Origin: Ruegeria marina
Lineage (GTDB): Bacteria > Pseudomonadota > Alphaproteobacteria > Rhodobacterales > Rhodobacteraceae
Direction: 5' to 3'
Length of the DNA stretch: 64,000 nt
NCBI RefSeq assembly: GCF_900101475.1
Contig: NZ_FMZV01000022.1
Span: forward strand, 1 to 64,000
Shown here: positions 26,832-35,274 of the stretch, piece by piece
How the letters are laid out: every line of letters starts with the position of its first letter
Numbering within the stretch: position 1 is the first letter of the stretch
Position numbers and translations under genes: made by a program
Notes under the pieces: generated by a model
Told to the model about the DNA's origin: nothing
Seen by the model: only the letters and a program-made list of their open reading frames with translations
Databases searched by the model: none

Positions 26832-28350
26832 CCAACGCCCCTCCTTCTTCGGTGCGCTTGGCAACAAAGGCGGCCAGTTCATCGCGAATGTCCGGGTCCA
26901 ACGCAGGTTCGGTATAGGCCTGCAGCAAGCCATCCGAGATCTGCGCCGCACGGGCGAATGCGTCGGGCGCGCCGCCCTCGGTCCATGCGCCGAAATTGCG
27001 CCAATCAGACAAGATCGGCGCATAAAACGCGGTCTCGTAGCGCTCCAGCGTATGTTGCGTGCCAAAGAAATGCCCGCCGGGTCCAACCTCGCGCATGGCA
27101 TCGAGCCCGTATTCGGCCTCTGCCGTGTCAATCGGCGTGTGGCTAAGCATAAGCGACTGGATCAGTTCTGCATCCAGAACCATCTTTTCAAACGAGGCCG
27201 TCAGCCCGCCCTCCAGCCAGCCAATCGCATGTTGCACAAGATGCGCCTGGCCGTCGATGGCGGCCTGGAGCGAGAAGAGCGATTCATAGGCCGCCTGCGC
27301 ATCCATAGCGTTCGAGGCATTGGCGTTCGAGGCGCGGAACGGCATGTTATAGAACCGCGCCATCTGCCCGCCCGCGATGATCGCGCGCACATTTTCCGGC
27401 GTGCCAAAGGCGGGCGCGCCCGATTTCATATCCACATTCGAGGTGAAACAGCCATAAAGCACCGGCGCGCCCGGGCGCACGGCCTGGGTGATGGCGATGC
27501 CCATCACCGCCTCGATATTCTGCTGCAACAGCGCGCCTGCCAGCGAGACCGGCGCCATGGCACCTGCCAGTGTGAAGGGCGTGATGATGACCGGCTGGTT
27601 GCGGCTGGACATGGCAATCAGCCCGTCCAGCATCGCCTCGTCAATCAGAAGCGGCGAGTTGATGTTCACATTGGTGATTGCGACGGGCCTGGTTTCCAGA
27701 TCAACTTCCGAGAGGCGCTGGGCGATGCGGTTCATCTCCAGCCCGTCTTCGATCCGCGTGGCGCCAATCGCATAGAGGCGGAAGGGCTTGTCGGTCAGGG
27801 TCAGGAAATCGAAATTGCAATTGAGATGACGGGTCGCGACGGGCAAATCCGTCGGCTCGACCGGATTGCCGCCAAAGGCATTGACTACATTGAGCTGTTG
27901 CGAGAGCCGCAGAAGGTTTTGAAAATCCTCATAATTGCCGGGGCGCCGCCCGCCTTTCAGATCGGAGGCATTGGGTGCGCTGGCCACGGACATGAACGCC
28001 ACCTTGTCCCCGCCGATATAGAGCGACCGCGCGGGCGTTCTGGAATGCAGCTCAAAACCGCTCGGGGCGGTGGACAAGAGCTGCTCGACCAGCGCGGGGT
28101 CCATCCGCACCATCTCGCCCGCGTCATCCACATCAGCGCCCGCCCCGCGCAATATCTGCCGGGCGCGGGCCGATTGCACTTTCATGCCGCTGTCTTGCAG
28201 GAAGCGCAAAGTACGTTGGTGGATATCGGCGACCTGATCTTCGCTGAGGATAACGCGGCGTTCAGCGGTGATCGACCATTGGTGCGCTGCTTCTTGCGGG
28301 AGGGGTGATACACCGGATCGCCGCCCTCGTTTCCTGCCACTTCGCGCCAT
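26824..28350 (-). CDS. MttB-family (non-pyrrolysine) methyltransferase
   Basis: A 508-residue TIM-barrel protein of the trimethylamine methyltransferase family. Family segments are GNPVEPTDLPVATRHL, NINSPLLIDEAMLDGL, PVLYGCFTSNVDMKSGAPAF and GPGGHFFGTQHTLERYE. The frame has no internal TAG, so it belongs to the non-pyrrolysine branch that includes glycine betaine methyltransferase MtgB and other quaternary-amine demethylases. ATG 28350 has GGGAGG 5 bp upstream; the frame opens earlier at 28392. It heads the leftward operon. No cognate corrinoid protein or reductive activator is seen in the window. The substrate is presumably a quaternary amine. Confidence 0.87.
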   Translation of the reverse strand: MARSGRKRGRRSGVSPLPQEAAHQWSITAERRVILSEDQVADIHQRTLRFLQDSGMKVQSARARQILRGAGADVDDAGEMVRMDPALVEQLLSTAPSGFELHSRTPARSLYIGGDKVAFMSVASAPNASDLKGGRRPGNYEDFQNLLRLSQQLNVVNAFGGNPVEPTDLPVATRHLNCNFDFLTLTDKPFRLYAIGATRIEDGLEMNRIAQRLSEVDLETRPVAITNVNINSPLLIDEAMLDGLIAMSSRNQPVIITPFTLAGAMAPVSLAGALLQQNIEAVMGIAITQAVRPGAPVLYGCFTSNVDMKSGAPAFGTPENVRAIIAGGQMARFYNMPFRASNANASNAMDAQAAYESLFSLQAAIDGQAHLVQHAIGWLEGGLTASFEKMVLDAELIQSLMLSHTPIDTAEAEYGLDAMREVGPGGHFFGTQHTLERYETAFYAPILSDWRNFGAWTEGGAPDAFARAAQISDGLLQAYTEPALDPDIRDELAAFVAKRTEEGGALDA

Positions 28351-28940
28351 AGCACCTCCCGTCGGTTGCACGAACAGAAGCATCTGAGGCATATCAGGCC
28401 GAGCAATCCGTACGATTACCCATGTATAGCTGAGAAGATCGTCAGTATTTTAACGATCTTTTGTAACATAATTTTAAGTTTTTCTCCAAATAAAGCGCGT
28501 AGCTTCGAACTAGACCTTACCCAAAGCTGACGTTGGATCTGGGTGCAGCATGCGGTAGTTTGGGCTCTCTGCCGCCGTTAGCCGCATCGCGACATCATTG
28601 GGGATTGGCCCAGATCCCACCGACAGGGACGGCCCTTTGCTGCCGTTGACCACCGCTCTTCTCCGCTGCGGCGCGGCCCGTCGAACCGGCCGTTCGCTGC
28701 ACCCGCAAAATCAAGGGTAGGTTAAATTCACAGTCTGCGGGACAAAGTGAATTTTTTCCGCGGGCGCACCTACGGTCGCTCGCGGGTGATCCAGTCAAGA
28801 TGGAAGCAGAAAGCGAATCCAATTTTCCAGCAGGCTGCCGGGTATAATTAACTCTGCTGTCTGGACAAAGTCTCGTCCGGGCGTGCATTTCTTCGAATGT
28901 CAGGTTTATCCCCACTTTTGCCGGATTGAGGGAGCAACGA
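28351..28940. other. Divergent regulatory region between the two catabolic units
   Basis: A 590-bp region between the leftward mttB-like operon and the rightward LysR gene. An AT-rich tract at about 28440-28500 (GATCGTCAGTATTTTAACGATC at 28436-28457 is an imperfect palindrome) probably holds the leftward promoter. Repeat copy 2 occupies 28628-28770. No gene is supported. Confidence 0.5.
28628..28770 (+). repeat. Dispersed intergenic repeat, copy 2
   Basis: Shares with copy 3 (34931-35070) the blocks GCGGCCCGTCGAACC, TTCGCTGC, GCAAAATC and GCGGGACAAAGTGA in the same order, spacing and orientation over about 140 bp. It lies between the two catabolic transcription units. Confidence 0.7.
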
Positions 28941-29843
28941 TTGAGAAAATACGAGTTGCCAGCGTTGTCCCAACTTCACACCTTCGAGGCGGTGTCCCGG
29001 CGATTGAGCTTTACCTCCGCCGCGGACGAGTTGTGCCTGACGCAAAGCGCTGTAAGCCGTCAGATCATTTCTCTGGAAACGGCGCTTGGGTGGAAGCTGT
29101 TCACGCGAAAGCACCGCGCCATAGAACTGACCCCCGAAGGGCGGCAGCTATACGATGCTGTCACACGAGGTCTTGACGAAATCGGGCGTTGTGTCAGCGA
29201 ACTGCGTGCTGCGGTCGAGATGCCGCAGATCACGGTCGCGGCATCGGTTGCCTTTTCCTATTACTGGCTGATGCCGAGGCTGGAGCGTTTTTCCGAACGG
29301 CGTCCGGAGATCGACCTGCGCGTGCTTGCAACGGATCAGAAGGTCGACCTGACGCGGCAGGACGCCGATGTCGCTGTGCTTTACGGAGACGGCAATTGGG
29401 ATGGGGTGGTGGTCCGCCGGCTTTTTGCCGAACGTGTCTACCCGGTCTGCAGTCCGGGCTATCTGGCCAGTCATCCTGAATTGCAGCGCCCGCGCGATCT
29501 GCTGGATCAGACGCTGCTGCACCTCGACGGCGGCGGGAATATATGGGGGGATGTCAACTGGCAGGTATGGCTGGCGCGGCAGGGGGTCACGGGTCAGCCT
29601 GTGCGTCGGGGTATCCGGCTCAACAGTTATCCGATGGTTCTGCAGGCGGCCGAGGCTGGCCGGGGTGTCGCCCTGGGGTGGAGCTATATCACCGACGAAA
29701 TGCTGGAGACGAACCGTTTGGTCTGCCCGTTCCAGTTCCCTCTGGAAACACGGTTTAGCTATTACGTTGGCGCATCCGTGGACAAGGCTGCGCACCCGAT
29801 GATTGCAGATTTTATACAGTGGATATTGGAAGAATGCGGATAG
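28941..29843 (+). CDS. LysR-family regulator (GcvA-like)
   Basis: A 300-residue LysR protein. The N-terminal HTH is LSQLHTFEAVSRRLSFTSAA, then DELCLTQSAVSRQIISLE. The C-terminal effector domain has the GcvA-type VAASVAFSYYWLMPRLERF and ADVAVLYGDGNWDG segments. Two TTG starts are in frame (28926 and 28941); 28941 is preferred because AGGGAG lies 6 bp before it. It stands directly upstream of the second mttB-like/dmgdh-like pair in the same orientation and divergent from the first mttB-like operon, so it probably controls one or both. Confidence 0.86.
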   Translation: MRKYELPALSQLHTFEAVSRRLSFTSAADELCLTQSAVSRQIISLETALGWKLFTRKHRAIELTPEGRQLYDAVTRGLDEIGRCVSELRAAVEMPQITVAASVAFSYYWLMPRLERFSERRPEIDLRVLATDQKVDLTRQDADVAVLYGDGNWDGVVVRRLFAERVYPVCSPGYLASHPELQRPRDLLDQTLLHLDGGGNIWGDVNWQVWLARQGVTGQPVRRGIRLNSYPMVLQAAEAGRGVALGWSYITDEMLETNRLVCPFQFPLETRFSYYVGASVDKAAHPMIADFIQWILEECG

Positions 29844-29952
29844 GTCGTAGCTTTCGCATGATATCATGGAATGATACGCATTCGAAATGATCGTTTGCGA
29901 GGATCTCTGATCCATAGCTAGCTGGGCCTCGTGAAACGTCGCGAGGTCGCCC

Positions 29953-31506
29953 ATGCTTGCAATTGACACCAGAAGGTCAGTCCGTCGAGGTCGCAACAAG
30001 GCCGAGGCCTCTTCTGCGGTTCGGCCCATCAGTCCTGGCATGTTTGGTGGACGATACCGGCCGCTCAGCCAGTCGGAGATGGAGCGCATCCACGCGCTGG
30101 TGCTGCAACTGCTGGCCGATCTGGGACTGTCTCAGGTCACACCCAGTCTCGAGGCCCGCGCTGTAGCGGCCGGCTGTCATGTCGACGACGCCGGCCGCTT
30201 GCGTTTTCCTCGCGCGCTTGTCGAGGATGTGATCGCCCGCACGCGGCGAAAGTTCACCTTGCACGGCATCGACCCCGCGCATGACATCGAGATCGCAGCC
30301 GGGCGCGTTCATACCGGAACCGGCGGCGCCGCCCCGACAATCATGGATTTTCACAGCGGTAAGTACCGTGAAAGCACGGTTGCCGATCTTTACGATATCG
30401 CACGGCTGGTGGACCGGATGGACAACATCCATTGGTATCACCGCTCGGTCGTCGCGCGGGATACGAACACGATCCTCGATCTGGATATCAACACCACCTA
30501 CGCCTGCCTTTCGGGCACCACGAAGTCCATTGCCGTCAGCTATACCGACAGCGCCAGCGTTCGCGCCGTGATCCCGATGCTTGATGCCGTTGCGGGCGGC
30601 GAGGGCAAATTCCGCGAACGTCCGTTCTGCACGGCGGTCTGTTGTCACGTTGTTCCGCCGATGAGGTTCGCGACCGAAAGCTGCGATGCGCTGGAAGCGG
30701 CGGTCGAGGCCGGAATGCCGATCCTTCTCGTAGCCGCCGGACAGGCCGGGGCGACCGCTCCTGCAGCATTGGCCGGGGCTGTGGCGCAGGCCTGTGCCGA
30801 GGTGCTGGCCGGATTGGTTCTGTGCAACATCATCGACCCGAACTGCCGGGGCATCTTTGCTACATGGCCCTTTGTCAGCGACCTGCGGACCGGGGCCATG
30901 TCCGGAGGCTCGGGTGAACAGGCACTTCTATCGGCCGCTTGCGCGCAGATGGCCGGTTTCTATGACCTGCCAAATTCGGTTCCTGCGGGCATGACCGACA
31001 GCAAGCTGCCAGATATGCAGGCGGGTGGAGAAAAAGGCTACACCATTTCGCTCGCCGCCCATGCTGGGGCCTCGATGATCCACGAATGTGCGGGGATGCA
31101 GGGCAGCCTGATGGGCACCAGTTTCGAAAGCTATGTGCTGGACAACGATCTGATCGGCGCCATCCTGCGCACGGTCAAGGGGATCGAAGTCAGCGAAGAC
31201 ACGCTCAGTTTTGATGTGATCCGAGACGTTGTTCTGGGGGAAGGTCATTATCTTGGTCACCCGCAGACCTTTGCGCGCATGAAAACGGATTATCTTTATC
31301 CCGGGATCGCTGATCGCCGCAGCATCAGCGCGTGGGAAGATGCCGGCGCCCGCGACGCCCGCGACGTGGCACGCGACAAGGTCCAGAAGATCCTTGGAGA
31401 GCATTATCCGAGCCACATTGCCGAAGATGTGGACCGCAAATTGCGCGACAACTTCAACATAATTTTGCCGAGGACCCGGATGTTTGCCGGAAATGGCACT
31501 TGGTAG
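29953..31506 (+). CDS. MttB-family (non-pyrrolysine) methyltransferase, second paralogue
   Basis: A 517-residue MttB-type TIM barrel, only distantly similar to the one at 26824-28350. Recognisable parts are GRYRPLSQSEMERIHALVLQ, a GTGGAAPTIMDF segment, SYTDSASVRAV, PNSVPAGMTDSKLPDMQAG and GEGHYLGHPQTFARMK. There is no internal TAG, so it is again the non-pyrrolysine branch. Start ATG 29953. It is followed 23 bp later by a DMGDH-GcvT fusion, suggesting that one enzyme removes a methyl from a quaternary amine and the next demethylates the tertiary product. No corrinoid protein gene is nearby. Confidence 0.85.
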   Translation: MLAIDTRRSVRRGRNKAEASSAVRPISPGMFGGRYRPLSQSEMERIHALVLQLLADLGLSQVTPSLEARAVAAGCHVDDAGRLRFPRALVEDVIARTRRKFTLHGIDPAHDIEIAAGRVHTGTGGAAPTIMDFHSGKYRESTVADLYDIARLVDRMDNIHWYHRSVVARDTNTILDLDINTTYACLSGTTKSIAVSYTDSASVRAVIPMLDAVAGGEGKFRERPFCTAVCCHVVPPMRFATESCDALEAAVEAGMPILLVAAGQAGATAPAALAGAVAQACAEVLAGLVLCNIIDPNCRGIFATWPFVSDLRTGAMSGGSGEQALLSAACAQMAGFYDLPNSVPAGMTDSKLPDMQAGGEKGYTISLAAHAGASMIHECAGMQGSLMGTSFESYVLDNDLIGAILRTVKGIEVSEDTLSFDVIRDVVLGEGHYLGHPQTFARMKTDYLYPGIADRRSISAWEDAGARDARDVARDKVQKILGEHYPSHIAEDVDRKLRDNFNIILPRTRMFAGNGTW

Positions 31507-31529
31507 CCCCAACGGGAAAGGAACAAACG

Positions 31530-33938
31530 ATGCAAACACATGCGAAGGTGGTGATCGTTGGCGGCGGCATGATGGGGGTTGGGCTGGCCTATCACCTTGC
31601 CGAAGAGGGCTGGACAGATGTGGTGCTGATCGAGAAGGGCGAACTGACATCGGGGTCGACCTGGCACGCAGCTGGGCAATGCCCGAGCTTCATCGGCAAT
31701 TACAACATGGCCAAGATCCACCATTACTCCAACACGCTGTACCCGCGGCTGGAAGAGATCACCGGCCAGCCCGCGGGATGGCACGGCTGTGGCGGCATCC
31801 GTCTGGCCACGACGCAGGAAGAAGTGGATTGGTTCAACTATGTGGCCGGGTTCGCGCCGAATATCGGTTTTCACATGGAGGTGATCGGCCCTGACCGCAT
31901 CAAAGAACTGAACCCGTGGCTGCAGACCGAGGGTATCCTGGCCGGAGCCTGGACCAACATGGACGGTCATGTGGATCCGTCCAGTGCCTGCAACGCGATG
32001 GCCGCCGGGGCGCGCCAGATGGGGGCCACGATCATCCGCCGCAACCGGGTAACGGACATCAAACAGCAACCTTCAGGCGAATGGCTGGTGGTGACCGAGC
32101 TGGGCAACATCACCTGCGAACACGTCGTCAATGCCGGTGGCTGCTATGCGCGCGAGGTCGGGCTATGGGTCGGGCTGGATACGCCGATCACCAATATGGA
32201 GCATCATTACCTCGTCACCGAGGCGCTTGACGAGTTCAAGACCTGGGATGGCGAATTGCCAGTGATGCGCGACCCTGCCACCGCCGGGTATTACCGGCAG
32301 GAACAGAAATCCGGCCTGGTTGGCATCTATGAGCATTTCGGTGCCAAGGAAGCCTGGGACCATCGCGGCGGATACCCGGAGTGGGAGAGCGAGAACGAAC
32401 TGTTCGACGGCGACCTCGACCGGATTGCGCCGTGGCTGGAACAGGCTTTCGAGCGCATGCCGATTTTCGCCAATGCCGGGATCAAGCGCATCATCAATGG
32501 CGCCATCCCGCACACGCCCGACGGCAACCCGCTGGCCGGTCCCGCACCGGGGTTGCGCAATTTCTGGCAGTGCTGCGGCTCGTCCATCGGCATCGCGCAA
32601 GGTGCAGGTGTTGGCAAATACCTGGCGCAATGGATGGTGCATGGCGATTCCGAGATCAACATGGCCTGTTGCGATCCACGCCGTTTCGGCGGGTTCGCAA
32701 CTCAGGACTACACCCGCGCCAAAAGCTTCGAGGACTATCACGAGATGTTCGTGACCCCCCTGCCGGGGCGCGAGGCGGCAGCGGGGCGCGAGGCGCGCAC
32801 CACGCCGCTTTTTGAACATCTCAAGGCCAAGGGGGCGGTCTATACAACGGCCTTCGGCTGGGAGCGGCCAAAGTATTTCGCGCCCGAAGGGTTCGTCGAA
32901 GACCTGCAATTCCGCCGCAACAATACCTTCGCCATCGTGGCCGAAGAGTGCCGGGCGGTGCGCGAACGCGTCGGCATCTGCGATCTGTCCAGCTTTGCAA
33001 AGTTTGACGTGACTGGCCCGGGGGCCGAGGCGCTTCTCGACCGGCTTACCGCCAACCGGCTACCCCGGAAACAGGGCGGCATCAACCTGACCCATGTTCT
33101 GTCCGAAAACGGCCGGATCATCGGCGAATGGACCATAACGCGATTGGCAGATGACCGGTTTTACGTTTTGACCGGCGCAGGCGCCGAACTCCAGGCGCTG
33201 GATCACCTGTCCGAGGCAGGCGATGATGTCACTGTTGCCAATGTCACCGACGACTACGGCATGCTGGTCGTAGCCGGCCCCAAGGCGCGCGATGTGCTGC
33301 AACCGCTGACCGATGCGGACCTCTCCACCCCGGCCTTCCGCTGGCTGTCCGGCAAGGAGATCACGGTCGCCGGAGTCCCCCTGCGCGCGCTCCGCGTGAA
33401 CTACGTCGGCGAACTGGGCTGGGAACTCCATGCCCCGATGGCGCGACTGGCCGAGCTTTACCGCGCCGTCTGGGATGCGGGCGTGACCCATGGCATCGCC
33501 GATTTCGGCGTGCATGCGGTGAACAGCCTGCGCATGGAAAAGGCCTATCACGGCATGAACGCGGAACTGACCAACGAGATCACCCTGATCGAAGCAAATT
33601 GCACCCAGTTCTACGCTCCTGACAAGGGAAGTTTCAAAGGCCGTGATGCAACCGAAGCGGTTCGCGAAAACGGTGCCGTCACCAAACTGGTCTATGGCGA
33701 GGTCGCTGTGACCGATTGCGACATCTACGGCGGCGAGCCGGTGATGCAAGGGGACACGGTGGTCGGTGTGTGCACCTCAGGCGGCTACGGTCATGCCACA
33801 GGCAAGAGCCTCGGCTTCGCCTATGTCGATCCTGAAGCAGACGGTGGGCTGGAGGTGGTTATCCTAGGCGAGCGTAAGACCTTTACACTGCTTGACACCC
33901 CGGTTTGGGACCCTTCCAACGCACGCCAGAAAGCATGA
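31530..33938 (+). CDS. DMGDH-like FAD oxidoreductase fused to GcvT, second paralogue
   Basis: An 802-residue fusion, parallel to the protein at 15177-17597. The FAD motif is VVIVGGGMMG (residues 7-16), and GSTWHAAG places His46 as the covalent FAD site. The GcvT half follows from about residue 440. ATG 31530 has GGGAAAGGA upstream; the frame is open further left but that part overlaps the mttB-like gene. Paired with the upstream MttB-like protein, it likely oxidises a tertiary amine and hands the methyl to tetrahydrofolate. Confidence 0.88.
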   Translation: MQTHAKVVIVGGGMMGVGLAYHLAEEGWTDVVLIEKGELTSGSTWHAAGQCPSFIGNYNMAKIHHYSNTLYPRLEEITGQPAGWHGCGGIRLATTQEEVDWFNYVAGFAPNIGFHMEVIGPDRIKELNPWLQTEGILAGAWTNMDGHVDPSSACNAMAAGARQMGATIIRRNRVTDIKQQPSGEWLVVTELGNITCEHVVNAGGCYAREVGLWVGLDTPITNMEHHYLVTEALDEFKTWDGELPVMRDPATAGYYRQEQKSGLVGIYEHFGAKEAWDHRGGYPEWESENELFDGDLDRIAPWLEQAFERMPIFANAGIKRIINGAIPHTPDGNPLAGPAPGLRNFWQCCGSSIGIAQGAGVGKYLAQWMVHGDSEINMACCDPRRFGGFATQDYTRAKSFEDYHEMFVTPLPGREAAAGREARTTPLFEHLKAKGAVYTTAFGWERPKYFAPEGFVEDLQFRRNNTFAIVAEECRAVRERVGICDLSSFAKFDVTGPGAEALLDRLTANRLPRKQGGINLTHVLSENGRIIGEWTITRLADDRFYVLTGAGAELQALDHLSEAGDDVTVANVTDDYGMLVVAGPKARDVLQPLTDADLSTPAFRWLSGKEITVAGVPLRALRVNYVGELGWELHAPMARLAELYRAVWDAGVTHGIADFGVHAVNSLRMEKAYHGMNAELTNEITLIEANCTQFYAPDKGSFKGRDATEAVRENGAVTKLVYGEVAVTDCDIYGGEPVMQGDTVVGVCTSGGYGHATGKSLGFAYVDPEADGGLEVVILGERKTFTLLDTPVWDPSNARQKA

Positions 33939-34276
33939 ACCGATACAGAGCCCAGAAAACAGGCTCGAGACGAAATTCCTGTTCGCTGTCCTAGCCTGCC
34001 TATTTGGGATCAAATGGGACAGCACCGTTTTCTCGCCGAAATATGTAGCGACGTTTTTTCTCGCCTCTTCGGTCCTATCTTTGCGAACCGGACCTAAGAG
34101 CCACGAAGTTACCAACGGTTGCTTTGGTTCGGACTTCTGCAGTTGGATGCGATCGCAACATCCGGCAACATGGGCTCCAAGCCGACCTCGGATGCGACGC
34201 AGCATCCTGTGATATGGTGGCATCGTCAACGTCGGGTTGTCGTTGTGGGAGGGAATGGCGGATCGGAGGATCAGTC
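33939..34276. other. Intergenic stretch before the recombinase gene
   Basis: No gene is recognised. GAGCC (33948-33952) and GGCTC (33962-33966) could form a weak hairpin after the DMGDH-like gene. The rest holds the leader of the recombinase gene (GGAGGA at 34265-34270). Confidence 0.4.
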
Positions 34277-34909
34277 ATGGAAACACCAAACTTACCGGCC
34301 ATTCGTGCGCTACGCCCGGCTTGGAACAAGGGGCGCATCGTCGGGCAGAAACGGCCACTGAAACCAAAACACGTCTGGGCGATCCGTGTTCGACTTGAAC
34401 TGGCCGAGAACCATCGAGACCTTGCGCTATTCAATATGGCCATCGACAGCAAGCTGCGCGGCTGTGATTTGGTGAAGATGAAAGTCGTCGACGTCATGGC
34501 GTCTGGTCAGATCAAAGAGCGGGCATCGGTCCTGCAAAGCAAGACTCAGAAACCTGTGCGATTTGAGATATCCGAAGGGACACGCGCCTCTGTCGAAAAG
34601 TGGATGGAAGATGAGCTCATGGTCGGCTCGGAGTACCTATGGCCGGGTCGGTTCCATGAACGTCTGCACATCTCGACACGCCAGTACGCCCGGATCGTCC
34701 GGGATTGGGTCACGTCGATCGGTCTGGAGGCCAGCGCATACGGAACGCATTCGATGCGGAGGACCAAAGTCACACAGATCTACAAGAAGACCGGCAACCT
34801 GAGGGCGGTCCAGCTCCTACTTGGGCACACAAAAATGGACAGCACCGTCCGGTATCTCGGCGTCGAACTGGAAGATGCCCTTGCAATTGCAGAGGCCATT
34901 GAAATCTAA
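34277..34909 (+). CDS. Small tyrosine recombinase / integrase (catalytic domain only)
   Basis: A 210-residue tyrosine recombinase that lacks the usual N-terminal arm- and core-binding domains but has all catalytic residues: Arg61 (KLRGCDLVK), Lys89 (SKTQKP), His158 and Arg161 (GTHSMRRTK), His184 (LLGHTKMDS) and Tyr193 (RYLG). ATG 34277 has GGAGGA 6 bp upstream. Short stand-alone integrases of this type are common in proteobacterial mobile elements. It sits exactly between the catabolic segment and the virB operon, so it may have taken part in the insertion or rearrangement of the cargo. No attachment site could be assigned. Confidence 0.85.
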   Translation: METPNLPAIRALRPAWNKGRIVGQKRPLKPKHVWAIRVRLELAENHRDLALFNMAIDSKLRGCDLVKMKVVDVMASGQIKERASVLQSKTQKPVRFEISEGTRASVEKWMEDELMVGSEYLWPGRFHERLHISTRQYARIVRDWVTSIGLEASAYGTHSMRRTKVTQIYKKTGNLRAVQLLLGHTKMDSTVRYLGVELEDALAIAEAIEI

Positions 34910-34930
34910 CAACTTGGGCCGTCTTCGCGG

Positions 34931-35070
34931 GCGGCCCACTGCTGCCGTTCGCCAGCAGATCAGGATGCCGCGGTGCGGCCCGTCGAACCAGCCATTCGCT
35001 GCGATTGCAAAATCTCAGCGCAAACGAACTCACAGATCGCGGGACAAAGTGAGCTTTCGCCGCGTGAGCG
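34931..35070 (+). repeat. Dispersed intergenic repeat, copy 3
   Basis: Aligns by eye with copy 2 (28628-28770) over about 140 bp, with long identical blocks such as GCGGCCCGTCGAACC and GCGGGACAAAGTGA. It lies just after the recombinase gene at the right edge of the catabolic segment, in the same orientation as the other two copies. Confidence 0.7.
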
Positions 35071-35166
35071 CCAGGGTCTGCTTACAGAAAACACGCGGCC
35101 AAAAACCGTCGATTCCGCCAGTGACACAAACGTAGGGTTTTGACCGATACGGCAACGCTCTCCGTG

Positions 35167-35274
35167 GGCTCTGTTGATGGCGTGGATGTCCTCTCCTTCT
35201 GTGATGGCTTCAACAATCATCACATTGGCACTGCGATGCCGTCAGGAGGGGGCATCCACGCCATCAACAGAGCC
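35167..35274. repeat. MITE-like element with perfect 22-bp terminal inverted repeats
   Basis: GGCTCTGTTGATGGCGTGGA plus TG at 35167-35188 is exactly inverted at 35253-35274, enclosing 64 bp. The GGCTCTGTTG beginning resembles ends of small IS families. Size (108 bp) and structure fit a miniature inverted-repeat element or an internally deleted IS. No target duplication is evident. Confidence 0.55.

Noticed and set aside
26824-31506. Possible pyrrolysine (in-frame TAG) in the MttB-family genes
   Set aside because: Both frames are continuous without internal TAG and no pyrrolysine biosynthesis genes are seen, so they belong to the non-pyrrolysine branch.
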